64,000 bases of DNA from Trinickia acidisoli (GTDB lineage: Bacteria; Pseudomonadota; Gammaproteobacteria; Burkholderiales; Burkholderiaceae). Where the stretch lies: contig NZ_JAFLRG010000002.1 in assembly GCF_017315725.1 (NCBI RefSeq), forward strand, positions 372,001-436,000, written 5' to 3'. Shown here one piece after another: positions 33,963 through 43,123 of the stretch (positions are counted from its first letter, which is position 1; each line of letters opens with the position of its first letter). Position numbers and translations under genes: made by a program. The notes under the pieces are model-generated. The model made no database searches and had not been told where the DNA came from. It saw only the letters and a program-made list of their open reading frames with translations.

Positions 33963-34381
33963 TCAGCCGAGCAGGCTGACGCCGATTGAGAAGTGGGTGC
34001 CCTTGACGGCGTGGGTGAGCAGGCCCAGCGACAGCAGGCAGGCGTGCTCCAGCGTCCGCGCCATGGGCAGCGGCCCGGTATCCATCGGGCGCAGTCCGAG
34101 GCTCTCGATGAACGCTAAGACGCGTGCCTTCGCCTGCGAGTCGTCCCCGGCGATGAACACGTCCAACGGGTGGCCCTCGGTGGGGCCGCCAGAACGACGA
34201 TGTCCCCGGCCGGGGCGGCGCCGAACATTCCTGTCGTCGCGCCGGCTCCGACCTGCTCGGCCAGCGCCCGCGCCTTGGCGGCGTCGCGACTCATCACCTC
34301 GACGGTGTGTCCGGCCTTGGCGGCAAGGCCGCCGATCGCTGCGGCCATTCCGCCTGCGCCGATGATGCTGATAGTGCTCAT
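33963..34381 (-). pseudogene. Internally deleted F420-reductase-like gene
   Basis: The 5' part (MSTISIIGAGGMAAAIGGLA through GDIVVLAA) and the 3' part (HPLDVFIAGDDSQAKARV through the end) both match the intact paralogue at 32296, but they are in different frames. About 70 codons between them, the equivalent of the YTSAAA to GHVLARGG region, are missing. The junction is near 34175-34190. The product cannot be a functional enzyme. Confidence 0.85.
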
Positions 34382-34443
34382 GTACAGTCCCGTGGTGAGT
34401 TGGGTGGTGCTCGTACCCTCGAGCAATCATCTTAGTCCAAATT

Positions 34444-34491
34444 ACTTGCAAAAAACAAGTGAATTGCGGAATTATACTTGCGACATGCAAG
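34444..34491. promoter_or_regulatory. Paired inverted repeats in the HxlR intergenic region
   Basis: ACTTG-N7-CAAGT (34444-34460) and CTTGC-N5-GCAAG (34477-34491) start 33 bp apart, about three helical turns, between the divergent HxlR gene and the oxidoreductase genes. HxlR-family dimers bind such short inverted repeats, so they are probably its operators. Confidence 0.55.
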
Positions 34492-34509
34492 CGATGTTAG
34501 GATCCAGCC

Positions 34510-34962
34510 ATGAAGGCGACATCTAAAGAAGACGTTCGGTCCCATTGCGCAGTGAACTACGGCGTGGAGATCTTCGGCGACCGGTGGTCGCTCTTGATCA
34601 TTCGCGACATCGTTTTTGCTGGCAAGAAGACGTATGGCGAGTTCCTGAAATCGGAAGAGGGAATCGCGACCAATGTGCTTGCTTCCCGCCTTGCCTTTCT
34701 TGATGAGCAAGGAATTCTCTCGAGGGCACCCAGCCCCGACGATGGGCGCAAGGACTTCTACACGCTGACCGAGAAGGGCCTGGACCTCATTCCCATCGTG
34801 CTTAACATAGTCCTTTGGAGCGCGAAGCACGATTCGAAGTCGTACGTGCGGCACCGCAAGGAGTTCGTTGCTCGATTGAGTCGAAACCCCAAGCAGGTGA
34901 GCGAAGACGTGAAGGCGCTGGTCCGCAATGGCGGATGTATCTTTCCTGAAAGCCAGGAATGA
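34510..34962 (+). CDS. HxlR-family winged-helix regulator
   Basis: A 150-residue regulator of the HxlR/MarR-like family. It shows the canonical GDRWSLLIIRDIVFAGKKTYGEF block, then IATNVLASRLAFLDEQGILSR and a wing with DGRKDFYTLTEKG. It is divergent from the oxidoreductase genes at 32296-34381, the usual arrangement for HxlR sensors of electrophiles or redox stress controlling nearby detoxifying reductases. Confidence 0.9.
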   Translation: MKATSKEDVRSHCAVNYGVEIFGDRWSLLIIRDIVFAGKKTYGEFLKSEEGIATNVLASRLAFLDEQGILSRAPSPDDGRKDFYTLTEKGLDLIPIVLNIVLWSAKHDSKSYVRHRKEFVARLSRNPKQVSEDVKALVRNGGCIFPESQE

Positions 34963-35116
34963 GCAAGACGGCAAGCGCGCCCTATCATGTCGCGCGAACG
35001 ATATGCACACACCGCTGGCTACGAGATGCGGCGACTAGCGGGTGAATCGCTGACACCCATTAGCGGGCTCGGTGTCGAGTGAGCGAACAATACCGTCAAC
35101 CGCCAGCGGGTTTAAC

Positions 35117-36796
35117 TCAGGCGCTGACCTTCTGCTCCCCGGCAGCCTGCTCGCGCATGCGACGGGCTTCGTCGCGCAGGAACTGCTGGTAATCGTCCAG
35201 ATCGCCGTCGAAGGGCTCGACGCCGCCCTTGGTAACGAGCCAGAACTCGTCACATACCGCGCGCAGCAGCGACCGGTCGTGACTGACTAGCATCACTGTG
35301 CCTTCGAATTCGTTGAGTGCCATGCCTAGCGCTTCGCGTGTGGCCAGGTCGAGGTGGTTGGTAGGCTCGTCGAGCAGCAGCAGGTTGGGGCGTTGCCACA
35401 CGATCATGCACAGCACGAGCCGCGCCTTTTCGCCGCCGCTCATCGTGCTGACTGCCTGATGGACCATGTCGCCACTGAAGTTGAACGTGCCGAGGAAGGT
35501 GCGAAGCGATTGTTCGGTGCCGCTCTGGCCGGGGGCGCGCATATGCGCCGGCGTGTCCTTGGCAAGGCGGATCATGTGTTCCATCGGCGTGTCGAGAGGA
35601 CGCAGCACGTCGAGTTCCTGCTGTGCGAAGTAGCCGATGTTCAGGCCTTTGCCTTCGCTGATTTCGCCGGCAATCGGCGCCAGCTCGTGCGCCACCGTCT
35701 TCACCAGCGTGGACTTGCCTTGGCCGTTGGCGCCGAGAATGCCGATGCGCTGCCCGGCCAGCACGGATCGGTTGATGCCCCGCACGATGACCGTCGGCGG
35801 CGTGCCCGGCGGTGCGCCGGTCGGCGCCGCGTAGCCGAAGCTCGCGTCCAGCATCGACAACAGCGGGTTCGGGACGTTGAGCGGCTCCTTGAACTCGAAG
35901 TTGAACTCTGCGTCGGCAAGCACGGGTGCGATCTTCTCCATGCGTTCGAGTGCCTTGACCCGGCTCTGCGCCTGCTTCGCCTTCGAGGCCTTGGCCTTGA
36001 AACGATCGATGAATTTCTGCAGGTGGGCGATCTTGTCCGCCTGCTTGGCCATCGCGGCCTGCTGCAACACCAGTTGCTCAGCGCGCAGGTCTTCGAACTT
36101 GCTGTAGTTGCCGCCATAACGCACGAGCTTGGCGTTGTCGACGTGCACGGTCACCTGCGTCACCGCGTCGAGGAATTCGCGATCGTGGCTGATCACTACC
36201 AAGGTTCCTTGATAGCGCTTGAGCCACGCTTCCAGCCAGACCAGCGCATCGAGGTCGAGGTGATTGGTCGGCTCGTCGAGCAACAGCAAGTCGGACGGGC
36301 ACATGAGCGCGCGCGCCAGTTGCAGTCGCATGCGCCAGCCGCCGGAGAAACTGTTGACCGGCTGGCTAAGCTGCGCAGCACCAAAGCCAAGGCCCAGGAT
36401 CAGCGCTTGGGCACGTGCGGGGGCATCATGTGCACCGGCGTCGTGCAGGGCCATGTAGGCGTGCGCCATGCGCATGCCATCTTCGCTGGCCTCAGCGGCG
36501 GCTACTTCGGTCTGCGCAGCCAGCAGTAGGGTGTCACCCTCGATCACGAAGTCGGTCGCGCTCTGCTCGGTCTCCGGCATCTCCTGCGCGACTTGGCCCA
36601 TCTTCCATGCAGCGGGAATCGAGAATTCGCCACCGTCTTCGTGCAGCGTGCCGTTGAGAAGGCCGAAGAAGGATGACTTGCCGGCGCCATTGCGGCCGAC
36701 AAGGCCAATCTTTTCGCCGGGGGTGAAGGTGACGGAGGCGCGGTCGAGTACGACATTGACGCCGCGGCGCAGCGTGACATTACGGACGGAAATCAT
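35117..36796 (-). CDS. ABC-F family ATPase
   Basis: A 559-residue soluble ABC-F protein with two ATPase domains and no membrane part. Walker A sequences are GRNGAGKSS (about 34-42) and GANGQGKST (about 355-363); signatures are FSGGWRMRLQLARAL and MSGGEKARLVLCMIV; both Walker B motifs read LLLDEPTNHLDL. A charged linker rich in Lys and Ala (about 245-285) is the P-site tRNA-interaction motif region. Family members act on ribosomes, relieving stalling. Length and layout fit the housekeeping YheS/Uup-type group rather than antibiotic-resistance members. Confidence 0.93.
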   Translation of the reverse strand: MISVRNVTLRRGVNVVLDRASVTFTPGEKIGLVGRNGAGKSSFFGLLNGTLHEDGGEFSIPAAWKMGQVAQEMPETEQSATDFVIEGDTLLLAAQTEVAAAEASEDGMRMAHAYMALHDAGAHDAPARAQALILGLGFGAAQLSQPVNSFSGGWRMRLQLARALMCPSDLLLLDEPTNHLDLDALVWLEAWLKRYQGTLVVISHDREFLDAVTQVTVHVDNAKLVRYGGNYSKFEDLRAEQLVLQQAAMAKQADKIAHLQKFIDRFKAKASKAKQAQSRVKALERMEKIAPVLADAEFNFEFKEPLNVPNPLLSMLDASFGYAAPTGAPPGTPPTVIVRGINRSVLAGQRIGILGANGQGKSTLVKTVAHELAPIAGEISEGKGLNIGYFAQQELDVLRPLDTPMEHMIRLAKDTPAHMRAPGQSGTEQSLRTFLGTFNFSGDMVHQAVSTMSGGEKARLVLCMIVWQRPNLLLLDEPTNHLDLATREALGMALNEFEGTVMLVSHDRSLLRAVCDEFWLVTKGGVEPFDGDLDDYQQFLRDEARRMREQAAGEQKVSA

Positions 36797-36961
36797 AAGG
36801 AGCTACTTCGGAGAGGATAGGCATGATAGCCGACCGGACGTGCAGGGCTGTCTCTTTTCGAGGCGGGCACTGGCGCACTGGGCGTTTCGGCTGCGGAGCC
36901 AGCGAACAAGCGGTGAGTGCCGGTTCCTGGCCTGTAGCACGCATTTGACGTGCGCACAGGG

Positions 36962-37078
36962 AGTGGTATTGACAAGGCTCACTTGAAGGCGGGGCAGTAT
37001 CTATTTCCCAGCCGCTTCCTCCGCTCACCCCACGCTTCAACACGGCAATACGCCCGAATCGAGCATCAGTGTTCGTGA
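36962..37078 (+). pseudogene. Fragment of a tyrosine integrase
   Basis: The frame reads KAGQYLFPSR...SPHASTRQYARI, matching the LKAAGFLFPSR...SPHLSTRQYARR segment of the integrase at 25011. Both the N-terminal part and the catalytic C-terminus (HxxR, Tyr) are absent, so this is a dead remnant. It abuts another truncated gene, the TetR tail at 37069, marking a deletion or recombination scar. Confidence 0.75.
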
Positions 37079-37353
37079 ACCATGCGAGCCACTATCGCGG
37101 GCCGGCTGCGTTGCTGGGGACGGTACTGCAGGAAGGGACGCCCGGCTGCCATGCCGGACGTGAAGAAGGACGCCGGCTACTCCAGCGCGCGCAAGCGGCA
37201 GGGGTGGTTCGCAGGGACGTTTCTATCGACGATCTGGTGTGTGTGGTCACGGCGATCGCTCTCGCCGTCGAGCAAGGCGGTGCAACGAAATCGCGTGTCG
37301 CCCACCTCGTCGATCTCTTCCTCGACGGCATAGGCAATACTCAGGATGCCTAA
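37069..37353 (+). pseudogene. C-terminal remnant of a TetR-family regulator
   Basis: About 90 residues with GRRLLQRAQAAGVVRRDVSIDDLVCVVTA and a final LVDLFLDGI resemble the ligand-binding C-terminal domain of TetR regulators of the SbtR-like type. The DNA-binding helix-turn-helix half is missing and the frame runs straight into the integrase fragment upstream. It is therefore probably a truncated, non-functional gene. Confidence 0.55.
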
Positions 37354-37392
37354 AGAAATTAGTCTTCTTCTCGCCGAGAAGCAAACCCGCCG

Positions 37393-38838
37393 TTATTCCG
37401 CCTGCCCCCGTTCACGCAGCAAATCGGCCAGGCTACGCTTAGCCGGCTTGAGCGGTATCCGATAGCGCGTCCAACCGGCCTGTCGCGCCGGCGCCAACGC
37501 ATTTAACCGCGTGGCCAACCAGCGAAACACGCGATAGCGCGCCGGCCGCGCGAACGCGCCGCTCCAGAAGCGCCAAATCAATTGCTCGCCTCGGCTGTAC
37601 TTCGCTCCTTGCCCACGCAACGGATGCGCGACTCGTTGATGCGGAGCACGGTTGGCCTCGGTGCGCAGGCGTATCAGCAATTGCGGAATCGGAATGCGCA
37701 CCGGACACACCTCGCCGCACGCGCCGCATAAGCTCGATGCGGTCGCGAGGTCCGCGGTTGCTTCGAGTCCCAGCAGATGAGGCGAGATGATCTTCCCGAT
37801 AGGGCCCGGATAGGTCGTGCCATAGGCGTGGCCGCCGATGCGCGTATAAACCGGGCAATGATTCATGCAAGCGCCGCAGCGAATGCATTGCAGCGTGGCG
37901 CGCAATTCGATATCGGCATAGGCTTGGCTGCGGCCGTTGTCGAGCAACACGAGATGCATTTCGCGCGGGCCGTCGAGTTCGCCGCGACGTCGCGGGCCCG
38001 AGATCATGTTGATATAAGTGGTGATGGCCTGGCCGGTAGCCGAGCGCGTCAGCAGGCTCGCGAGCGGAACGATATGTTCGAGCTTCGCGACCACTTTTTC
38101 GATGCCCATGATCGCGATGTGAATGTCGGGCACAGTGGTGGAGAGGCGGCCGTTGCCCTCGTTCTCGACGAGAAACAATGTGCCGGTGTCGGCGGCGGCG
38201 AAATTGACGCCGGATAGTCCGATGTCCGCGTCGATAAACGCTTGGCGTAGCGCGCGACGACCGGTTTGAATCAATGCATCGACATCTTCGGTATAGGTCG
38301 TGTCGGGAATGTGCTGTTCGAATAGTTTCCCAATGTCGCCGCGCGTTTTGTGGATGGCCGGCATCACGATATGCGAAGGCTTTTCGCCTGCAAGCTGGAC
38401 GATGTACTCACCCATGTCCGATTCGATGCAGTTCACGCCGCGTTGCGCGAGGTAATGATTCAATTCCATTTCCTCGCTCGCCATTGACTTGCCCTTGATG
38501 ACGCGCCGTGCGCCGCGCGCTTGCGCGATGCCGAGCACGATCGCATTGGCCTCGTCAGCGGTGTCGGCCCAATGCACGTGCACGCCGGCCGCCATTAGGG
38601 TCTCTTCCAATTGAACGAGCAGATCCGGCAAATGCGCCAATGCATGCTTGCGGATGGCCTCGCCGAGGTCGCGCAGTTGCTCGAGTTCCTCGCCATCGGG
38701 GAACTGCGCGGCGCGTTTGGCTTGCAGGAAATCCATTGCGCCGCGGAAACTGCTGCGTAGTTTGTCGTCGCCCAGTGCTGCGCGTGCGCGCGATTTGAAA
38801 TCCGCGGGTGAAACGAATTCGATAGGGTGCTCGCTCAT
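37393..38838 (-). CDS. lutB: L-lactate utilisation iron-sulfur protein LutB
   Basis: A 481-residue subunit of the LutABC L-lactate oxidising complex, feeding electrons from L-lactate to the respiratory chain. An N-terminal LUD domain (about 60-300, with GKSMASEEMELNHYLA) precedes two ferredoxin-like cysteine clusters, CIRCGACMNHCPVY and CGACGEVCPVRIP, for [4Fe-4S] centres. Its start overlaps the lutC stop (ATGA). Gene order lutA-lutC-lutB on the minus strand. Confidence 0.92.
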   Translation of the reverse strand: MSEHPIEFVSPADFKSRARAALGDDKLRSSFRGAMDFLQAKRAAQFPDGEELEQLRDLGEAIRKHALAHLPDLLVQLEETLMAAGVHVHWADTADEANAIVLGIAQARGARRVIKGKSMASEEMELNHYLAQRGVNCIESDMGEYIVQLAGEKPSHIVMPAIHKTRGDIGKLFEQHIPDTTYTEDVDALIQTGRRALRQAFIDADIGLSGVNFAAADTGTLFLVENEGNGRLSTTVPDIHIAIMGIEKVVAKLEHIVPLASLLTRSATGQAITTYINMISGPRRRGELDGPREMHLVLLDNGRSQAYADIELRATLQCIRCGACMNHCPVYTRIGGHAYGTTYPGPIGKIISPHLLGLEATADLATASSLCGACGEVCPVRIPIPQLLIRLRTEANRAPHQRVAHPLRGQGAKYSRGEQLIWRFWSGAFARPARYRVFRWLATRLNALAPARQAGWTRYRIPLKPAKRSLADLLRERGQAE

Positions 38839-39578
38839 GGCGTGCCTCCTTGCTCATCTGCGGCGGCTTCTACGATCACAACCCATAAGCGGCTTGGGCC
38901 GTGCGCACCGTAGGCCAGCGTTTGCTGGATGTCGGATGTTTTCGAGGGACCCGATACGAGCACTAGATTGGTTGGCATGTTGGCCGACCATTGCTCAGTT
39001 CGCGCGGCGGCATGCAGGTCAGGATGCAGCGTCGCTGCGTGAACCAGCGCGATATGCAGCGGCGGGACGAGCGAAACGGTACGAGGGGTACCGGCATCCG
39101 GTGCCAGGATCAATGTGCCGGTGGACGCAATGCCGGAGCGGGCGACTGTAAAGCCCGCATCGACTGTGTCGAAGAGATCGGTCTTCCATTCTTCCAATGG
39201 ACGCACATACGGGAGTGCTTCCACGGAAGGCGGTAGAGCTTGCGACAGCGCGGCGCATTCCGCTCGGTTCGGATCGAGCAGAATGCGTCGGATACCGGCT
39301 GCTTCCAAACGCTGCGCCAGAAGCGCGGGCCAGGAGACGGCATCGGTGAGCCATACGTCGGCATGGGCGGCTTCGAGCGCGGTTCGGAATCGCTTCGTCA
39401 GATCAGGGGCGATGGCCTCGGCTACGCGCCGCGACGCATAGTGAGCATCGATGCGTTCGCTTAGATCGCTTAAATCGCTCAAACGCGTTGCATCGTCGAG
39501 CACGACCGGCACGCGGCTAGCCGCGCGCAACCGCTCGAGCATGCGCGCTCGCGATTTCGAAGGCGCAAGTGCGCTCAT
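38835..39578 (-). CDS. lutC: L-lactate utilisation protein LutC
   Basis: A 247-residue LUD-domain protein, third component of the LutABC complex. Typical segments are FRTALEAAHADVWLTD, GIASTGTLILAP and the conserved LPPLHIALV-like region written here as VPPLHIALVHA. The start at 39578 overlaps the lutA stop and the stop overlaps lutB, both as ATGA, so all three are co-translated. The longer in-frame start at 39812 lies inside lutA and is rejected. Confidence 0.9.
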   Translation of the reverse strand: MSALAPSKSRARMLERLRAASRVPVVLDDATRLSDLSDLSERIDAHYASRRVAEAIAPDLTKRFRTALEAAHADVWLTDAVSWPALLAQRLEAAGIRRILLDPNRAECAALSQALPPSVEALPYVRPLEEWKTDLFDTVDAGFTVARSGIASTGTLILAPDAGTPRTVSLVPPLHIALVHAATLHPDLHAAARTEQWSANMPTNLVLVSGPSKTSDIQQTLAYGAHGPSRLWVVIVEAAADEQGGTP

Positions 39579-40363
39579 AGCGCTTCTCCGTCGACATCGT
39601 TCGTGCGGCGCCACAAGAAGCTGGCGAGGTGTTCCACCGGCAACGCGGCAGCCGATTGCCGCGCTGCGTGTCCGATGTTGAGCAGACAGCCGCAATCGGC
39701 CGAGACGAGACGATCGCAGCCGGTGGCGCAGGCCGATGCGATCTTGTCCTTGACCATTGCGCCGGAGATGTCGGGATGCTTGAGCGAGAACGTACCGCCG
39801 AATCCGCAGCATTCCGCCTCACGCGCATGCTCCACGCGCGTTACGCCGGGTAGGGCGTCGACGAGTTCTACGCCGTGAACGCGCGTGCCCATTTCTCGAC
39901 GCGCGGCGCAGGACGTATGCAGCACGATGCGCTCCGGCGCCTGTGCATTGAGTGACGTATCGCTGAAATCCAGCTTCAGCACGCGCAGCAGAAATTCGCT
40001 GAGTTCATAGACACGCTCCGCCAGTGCACGAGCTTTGGGCCCTGCCTCGGGATCGTCCTCGAACAAATGCGGCCAGTGATGTCGCATCATGCCGGCACAA
40101 GAGCCCGACGGTACGATGACAGGCCACGGCTCGGCAAAGAGATCGAGTTGCGCACGCGCCACTTCGCGCGCCTCTTGCGGATGGCCGCTGCTGTATGCCG
40201 GCTGCCCGCAGCAGCTTTGCTTGCGCGGAAAGTGAACCATCAGGCCCGCGCGTTCCAACAGCCGGACGGCGTCGAGTCCTGCTTGCGGGACGAACAGATC
40301 GATCAGACAAGTGGCGAATAGATAGACGTGGTGCGGGGGCGCGGGATAGTGTCGTTCCGTCAT
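39575..40363 (-). CDS. lutA: L-lactate utilisation protein LutA, cysteine-rich domain
   Basis: A 262-residue protein with two CCG (cysteine-rich) domains of the heterodisulfide reductase / GlcF type: SCCGQPAYSSG near residue 50 and ECCGFGGTFS near residue 195, plus GSCAGMM and DCGCL. It takes part in electron transfer from L-lactate. First gene of the lut operon; an LldR-type operator lies upstream at 40490. The opening VYLFATCLIDLFVPQAG is characteristic. Confidence 0.92.
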   Translation of the reverse strand: MTERHYPAPPHHVYLFATCLIDLFVPQAGLDAVRLLERAGLMVHFPRKQSCCGQPAYSSGHPQEAREVARAQLDLFAEPWPVIVPSGSCAGMMRHHWPHLFEDDPEAGPKARALAERVYELSEFLLRVLKLDFSDTSLNAQAPERIVLHTSCAARREMGTRVHGVELVDALPGVTRVEHAREAECCGFGGTFSLKHPDISGAMVKDKIASACATGCDRLVSADCGCLLNIGHAARQSAAALPVEHLASFLWRRTNDVDGEAL

Positions 40364-40489
40364 TGGGGTTCCACAAGGCTAGGCTCGGTTGGCGCGTGCG
40401 GGGCGATGCTCACGGTGGTGGTCGATGCCGCGCAGTGTTTTCGCTTGCATGGTTTGGCGGGATAATCCCCGCCTGCTTGCAGTAGTGCA

Positions 40490-40506
40490 AATTGGTTGGA
40501 CCAGTT
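40490..40506. promoter_or_regulatory. LldR/PdhR-type operator
   Basis: AATTGGT TGG ACCAGTT closely matches the AATTGGT-N3-ACCAATT consensus bound by the FCD regulators LldR, PdhR and GlcC. It lies between divergent lutA and the GntR regulator gene, so it probably mediates lactate-responsive control of both. A second palindrome, GAACTAGTTC, follows at 40511. Confidence 0.7.
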
Positions 40507-40557
40507 GTTCGAACTAGTTCGGGGAATCAGAGACATGCGCAAGGCGGAGGGCGAACG

Positions 40558-41268
40558 ATGAAGGCGGGCACGTTGACCGGCGGGCGCGTTGAAGCGGTGA
40601 TGCGCCGCTTGGAAACCGCTTTGCTCGACGGCACTTGGGCACCAGGCGCACGGCTGCCGTCTGAGCGGCAACTCGCCGAGCAATACGCCGTTGCGCGCAA
40701 TACCGTGCGCGAGGCGACCCAGCGGCTGATCGCACGCGGACTATTGCGAAGCCGGCGCGGCGCTGGTGTCTACGCTACCGATCGATTGCGCAGCGGCATC
40801 ATCTCGCCGTGGGGGGAACTCGTAGCCGATCATCCTGCGTTGCGTGAGGACATCTTGGAGTTTCGTCGCGTACTCGAGGCCGCTACTGCTTATTTTGCTG
40901 CGCTGCGTGCGGACGCTGCCGATCTGGCTCGCGTTCGGACGCTGATGCGCGAACTCGAGCGGGCGCGCAACGCCGACGACAAAGCCGCGGAAGCCGATGC
41001 CGACGCGAAGTTGCACGACGCGATTGCGCGCGCTTCGCACAACACCATGTTCTTGCATTTGCACGCCAGCGTGGTCGGTATGCTGCGAGAGCACATCGCC
41101 ATCAACGGTACCGGCCTGCGCGAGGCGCATCCCGATGCGTCGGAACAATTGCTCACGCAACATCGCGCGCTATGCGACGCCATTCTGGCGCGGCGGCCTG
41201 AGCAGGCGCGTACGGCGATGCAGGCTCATATCGATTTCGTTCGCCACTGCACGGAATTGGGCGATTAG
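40558..41268 (+). CDS. GntR/FCD regulator of the lut operon
   Basis: A 236-residue FadR-subfamily regulator: winged helix (LPSERQLAEQYAVARNTVREATQRL, about residues 35-60) and FCD ligand domain. It is divergent from lutABC with an LldR-like operator between them, so the effector is probably L-lactate. ATG 40558 follows GGCGGAGG; the 40492 in-frame start would run through the operator. Functionally equivalent to LldR or LutR. Confidence 0.85.
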   Translation: MKAGTLTGGRVEAVMRRLETALLDGTWAPGARLPSERQLAEQYAVARNTVREATQRLIARGLLRSRRGAGVYATDRLRSGIISPWGELVADHPALREDILEFRRVLEAATAYFAALRADAADLARVRTLMRELERARNADDKAAEADADAKLHDAIARASHNTMFLHLHASVVGMLREHIAINGTGLREAHPDASEQLLTQHRALCDAILARRPEQARTAMQAHIDFVRHCTELGD

Positions 41269-41429
41269 CGCCGCAGCGCAAGCAGTCGAGCCAGCGCGAC
41301 CTACTCAAGTCCTCGATCCTCCGATTCGAATTCGTTATCGACGGATGCGCGTTTCGGATTGTTAGGCTATTGACGCCCCTCTATAGTCCTTCGTCATCAG
41401 CATCCCAATCCAGACGAGGAGACAGTCGC

Positions 41430-42311
41430 ATGAAACTGGTGCGTTTCGGTAGCCGGGGCGAGGAACGCCCGGGCGTGTTGGACCGGCAAGGCCGTATCCG
41501 CGATTTATCGGGCCGCATAGCCGACCTGTTCGATGTAGCCGACATCGCGTCGGACGCCCTATCGCCGGCCGGCTTACAACGTATTGCGGCAATCGACCCG
41601 GAGTCGTTGCCGCTCGCGCCCGCCGATGTGCGGCTCGGGCCGTGCGTCGGCCGCGTCGGCAAGATGATTTGCGTTGGCCTCAATTATTCCGACCACGCGG
41701 CGGAATCGAATATGCCGGTGCCGACCGAGCCCGTGCTGTTCATGAAGGCGACGAGCGCGATCGTCGGCCCGAACGACGACGTCGAGATTCCTCCCGGTGC
41801 AGGCAAGGTCGACTGGGAGGTCGAACTGGGCGTGGTCATCGGCCGCGAAGCGCGCTACGTCTCCCGTGAACGCGCGCTCGAATACGTAGCCGGATACTGC
41901 GTCGTCAACGACGTATCCGAACGTGCCTATCAACTCGAACGCGGCGGCCAATGGGACAAGGGCAAAGGCTGCGACACGTTCGGTCCGCTCGGGCCGTGGC
42001 TCGTTACGCGTGACGAGGTGCCCGATCCGCAAGCGCTGGACATGTGGCTCGAGGTGGACGGCAAGCGCTATCAGAACGGCAACACGAAAACGATGATCTT
42101 CGACGTTGCGACGCTCGTGTCGTACATCAGTCAGTTCATGAGTTTGCAGCCGGGCGACGTGATTTCGACCGGCACGCCGCCGGGCGTCGGCATGGGGCAG
42201 AAGCCCGAGCCCGTGTATTTGCGCGCGGGGCAGACGATGCGTCTTGGCATCGCTGGCCTCGGCGAGCAACGTCAACGTACCGTCGATGCACGTATTGAGG
42301 AGGCACTGTGA
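41430..42311 (+). CDS. Fumarylacetoacetase-family hydrolase, probable L-2,4-diketo-3-deoxyrhamnonate hydrolase
   Basis: A 293-residue FAH-family enzyme. ICVGLNYSDHAAES, the metal-binding GKVDWEVELGVVIG and the STGTPPGVG loop are clear. In the non-phosphorylative L-rhamnose route (LRA6 of Sphingomonas) such an enzyme splits 2,4-diketo-3-deoxy-L-rhamnonate into pyruvate and L-lactate. The neighbouring dehydratase and SDR support this over a generic FAH role. The start at 41430 follows GAGGAG; the stop overlaps the next GTG start. Confidence 0.85.
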   Translation: MKLVRFGSRGEERPGVLDRQGRIRDLSGRIADLFDVADIASDALSPAGLQRIAAIDPESLPLAPADVRLGPCVGRVGKMICVGLNYSDHAAESNMPVPTEPVLFMKATSAIVGPNDDVEIPPGAGKVDWEVELGVVIGREARYVSRERALEYVAGYCVVNDVSERAYQLERGGQWDKGKGCDTFGPLGPWLVTRDEVPDPQALDMWLEVDGKRYQNGNTKTMIFDVATLVSYISQFMSLQPGDVISTGTPPGVGMGQKPEPVYLRAGQTMRLGIAGLGEQRQRTVDARIEEAL

Positions 42312-43060
42312 ACGCGATCGATCTGAAGCACCGCACCATCGTCATCACGGGCGGCGCACGTGGAATCGGCTATGCGGTTGCGCAGCGCGCGTTGCGCTCG
42401 GGCGCTTCTGTCGCACTGTGGGACGTCGACGCCGCGCGTCTCGAACGCAGCCGACGCGAACTATCGGAGCTCGGGAAGGTGTCCGCCGTCACGGTCGATC
42501 TGGTCGACGAAGCCGCGGTTGAAGCGGCCGCTGCCTCGACCTTCGCGGAACATGGCTCGATCGATGGCCTCATCAACAGCGCCGGTATTACAGGTGGCAA
42601 CGGCGCGACTTGGGAACTCGACCCAGCCGTATGGCGCCGCGTCATCGAAGTGAATTTGATCGGTTCGTATCTGACTTGCCGAGCGGTCGTGCCGCGGATG
42701 CTGGAAAAGGGCTATGGCCGCATCGTCAACATCGCTTCGGTGGCCGGTAAGGAAGGCAACCCCAATGCGTCGCACTACAGCGCATCGAAGGCCGGCCTCA
42801 TCGGGCTCACCAAGTCGCTCGGCAAAGAGTTGGCCACGCGCAACATCCTCGTCAATGCGGTAACGCCGGCCGCGGCGAAGACCGAGATATTCGATTCGAT
42901 GTCGCAGCAGCACATCGATTACATGCTGGCGAAAATTCCGATGAATCGCTTCCTGATGCCGGAAGAGGCCGCGTCGATGATCCTCTGGCTCGCTTCCGAG
43001 GACTGCGCCTTCAGCACGGGCGCGGTGTTCGATCTGTCGGGCGGCCGCGCTACCTACTAG
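42308..43060 (+). CDS. SDR oxidoreductase, probable 2-keto-3-deoxy-L-rhamnonate 4-dehydrogenase
   Basis: A 250-residue classical short-chain dehydrogenase: GGARGIGYAVA for cofactor, NSAG for the catalytic Asn/Ser region, and YSASK for the catalytic Tyr-Lys. By context it is LRA5, oxidising C4 of L-KDR with NAD(P)+ before the FAH hydrolase step. GTG start after GAGGAGG, overlapping the hydrolase stop. Specificity is inferred from neighbours, not from residues. Confidence 0.85.
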   Translation: MNAIDLKHRTIVITGGARGIGYAVAQRALRSGASVALWDVDAARLERSRRELSELGKVSAVTVDLVDEAAVEAAAASTFAEHGSIDGLINSAGITGGNGATWELDPAVWRRVIEVNLIGSYLTCRAVVPRMLEKGYGRIVNIASVAGKEGNPNASHYSASKAGLIGLTKSLGKELATRNILVNAVTPAAAKTEIFDSMSQQHIDYMLAKIPMNRFLMPEEAASMILWLASEDCAFSTGAVFDLSGGRATY

Positions 43061-43123
43061 ACGATCGAGCAAAGGCCCGCGCACGGGCTGCGCAAACACG
43101 ACAACCTCACGGAGTTTTTTTTC

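Noticed and set aside
25011..37078. Idea that the integrase and its fragment are direct repeats bounding one island
   Set aside because: The two segments are clearly diverged at nucleotide level, so they are relatives rather than a recent duplication; no attachment repeats were found.
41270..41429. Possible small gene between the lut regulator and the FAH gene
   Set aside because: No open frame with a ribosome site and protein-like composition; treated as the promoter region of the rhamnose genes.
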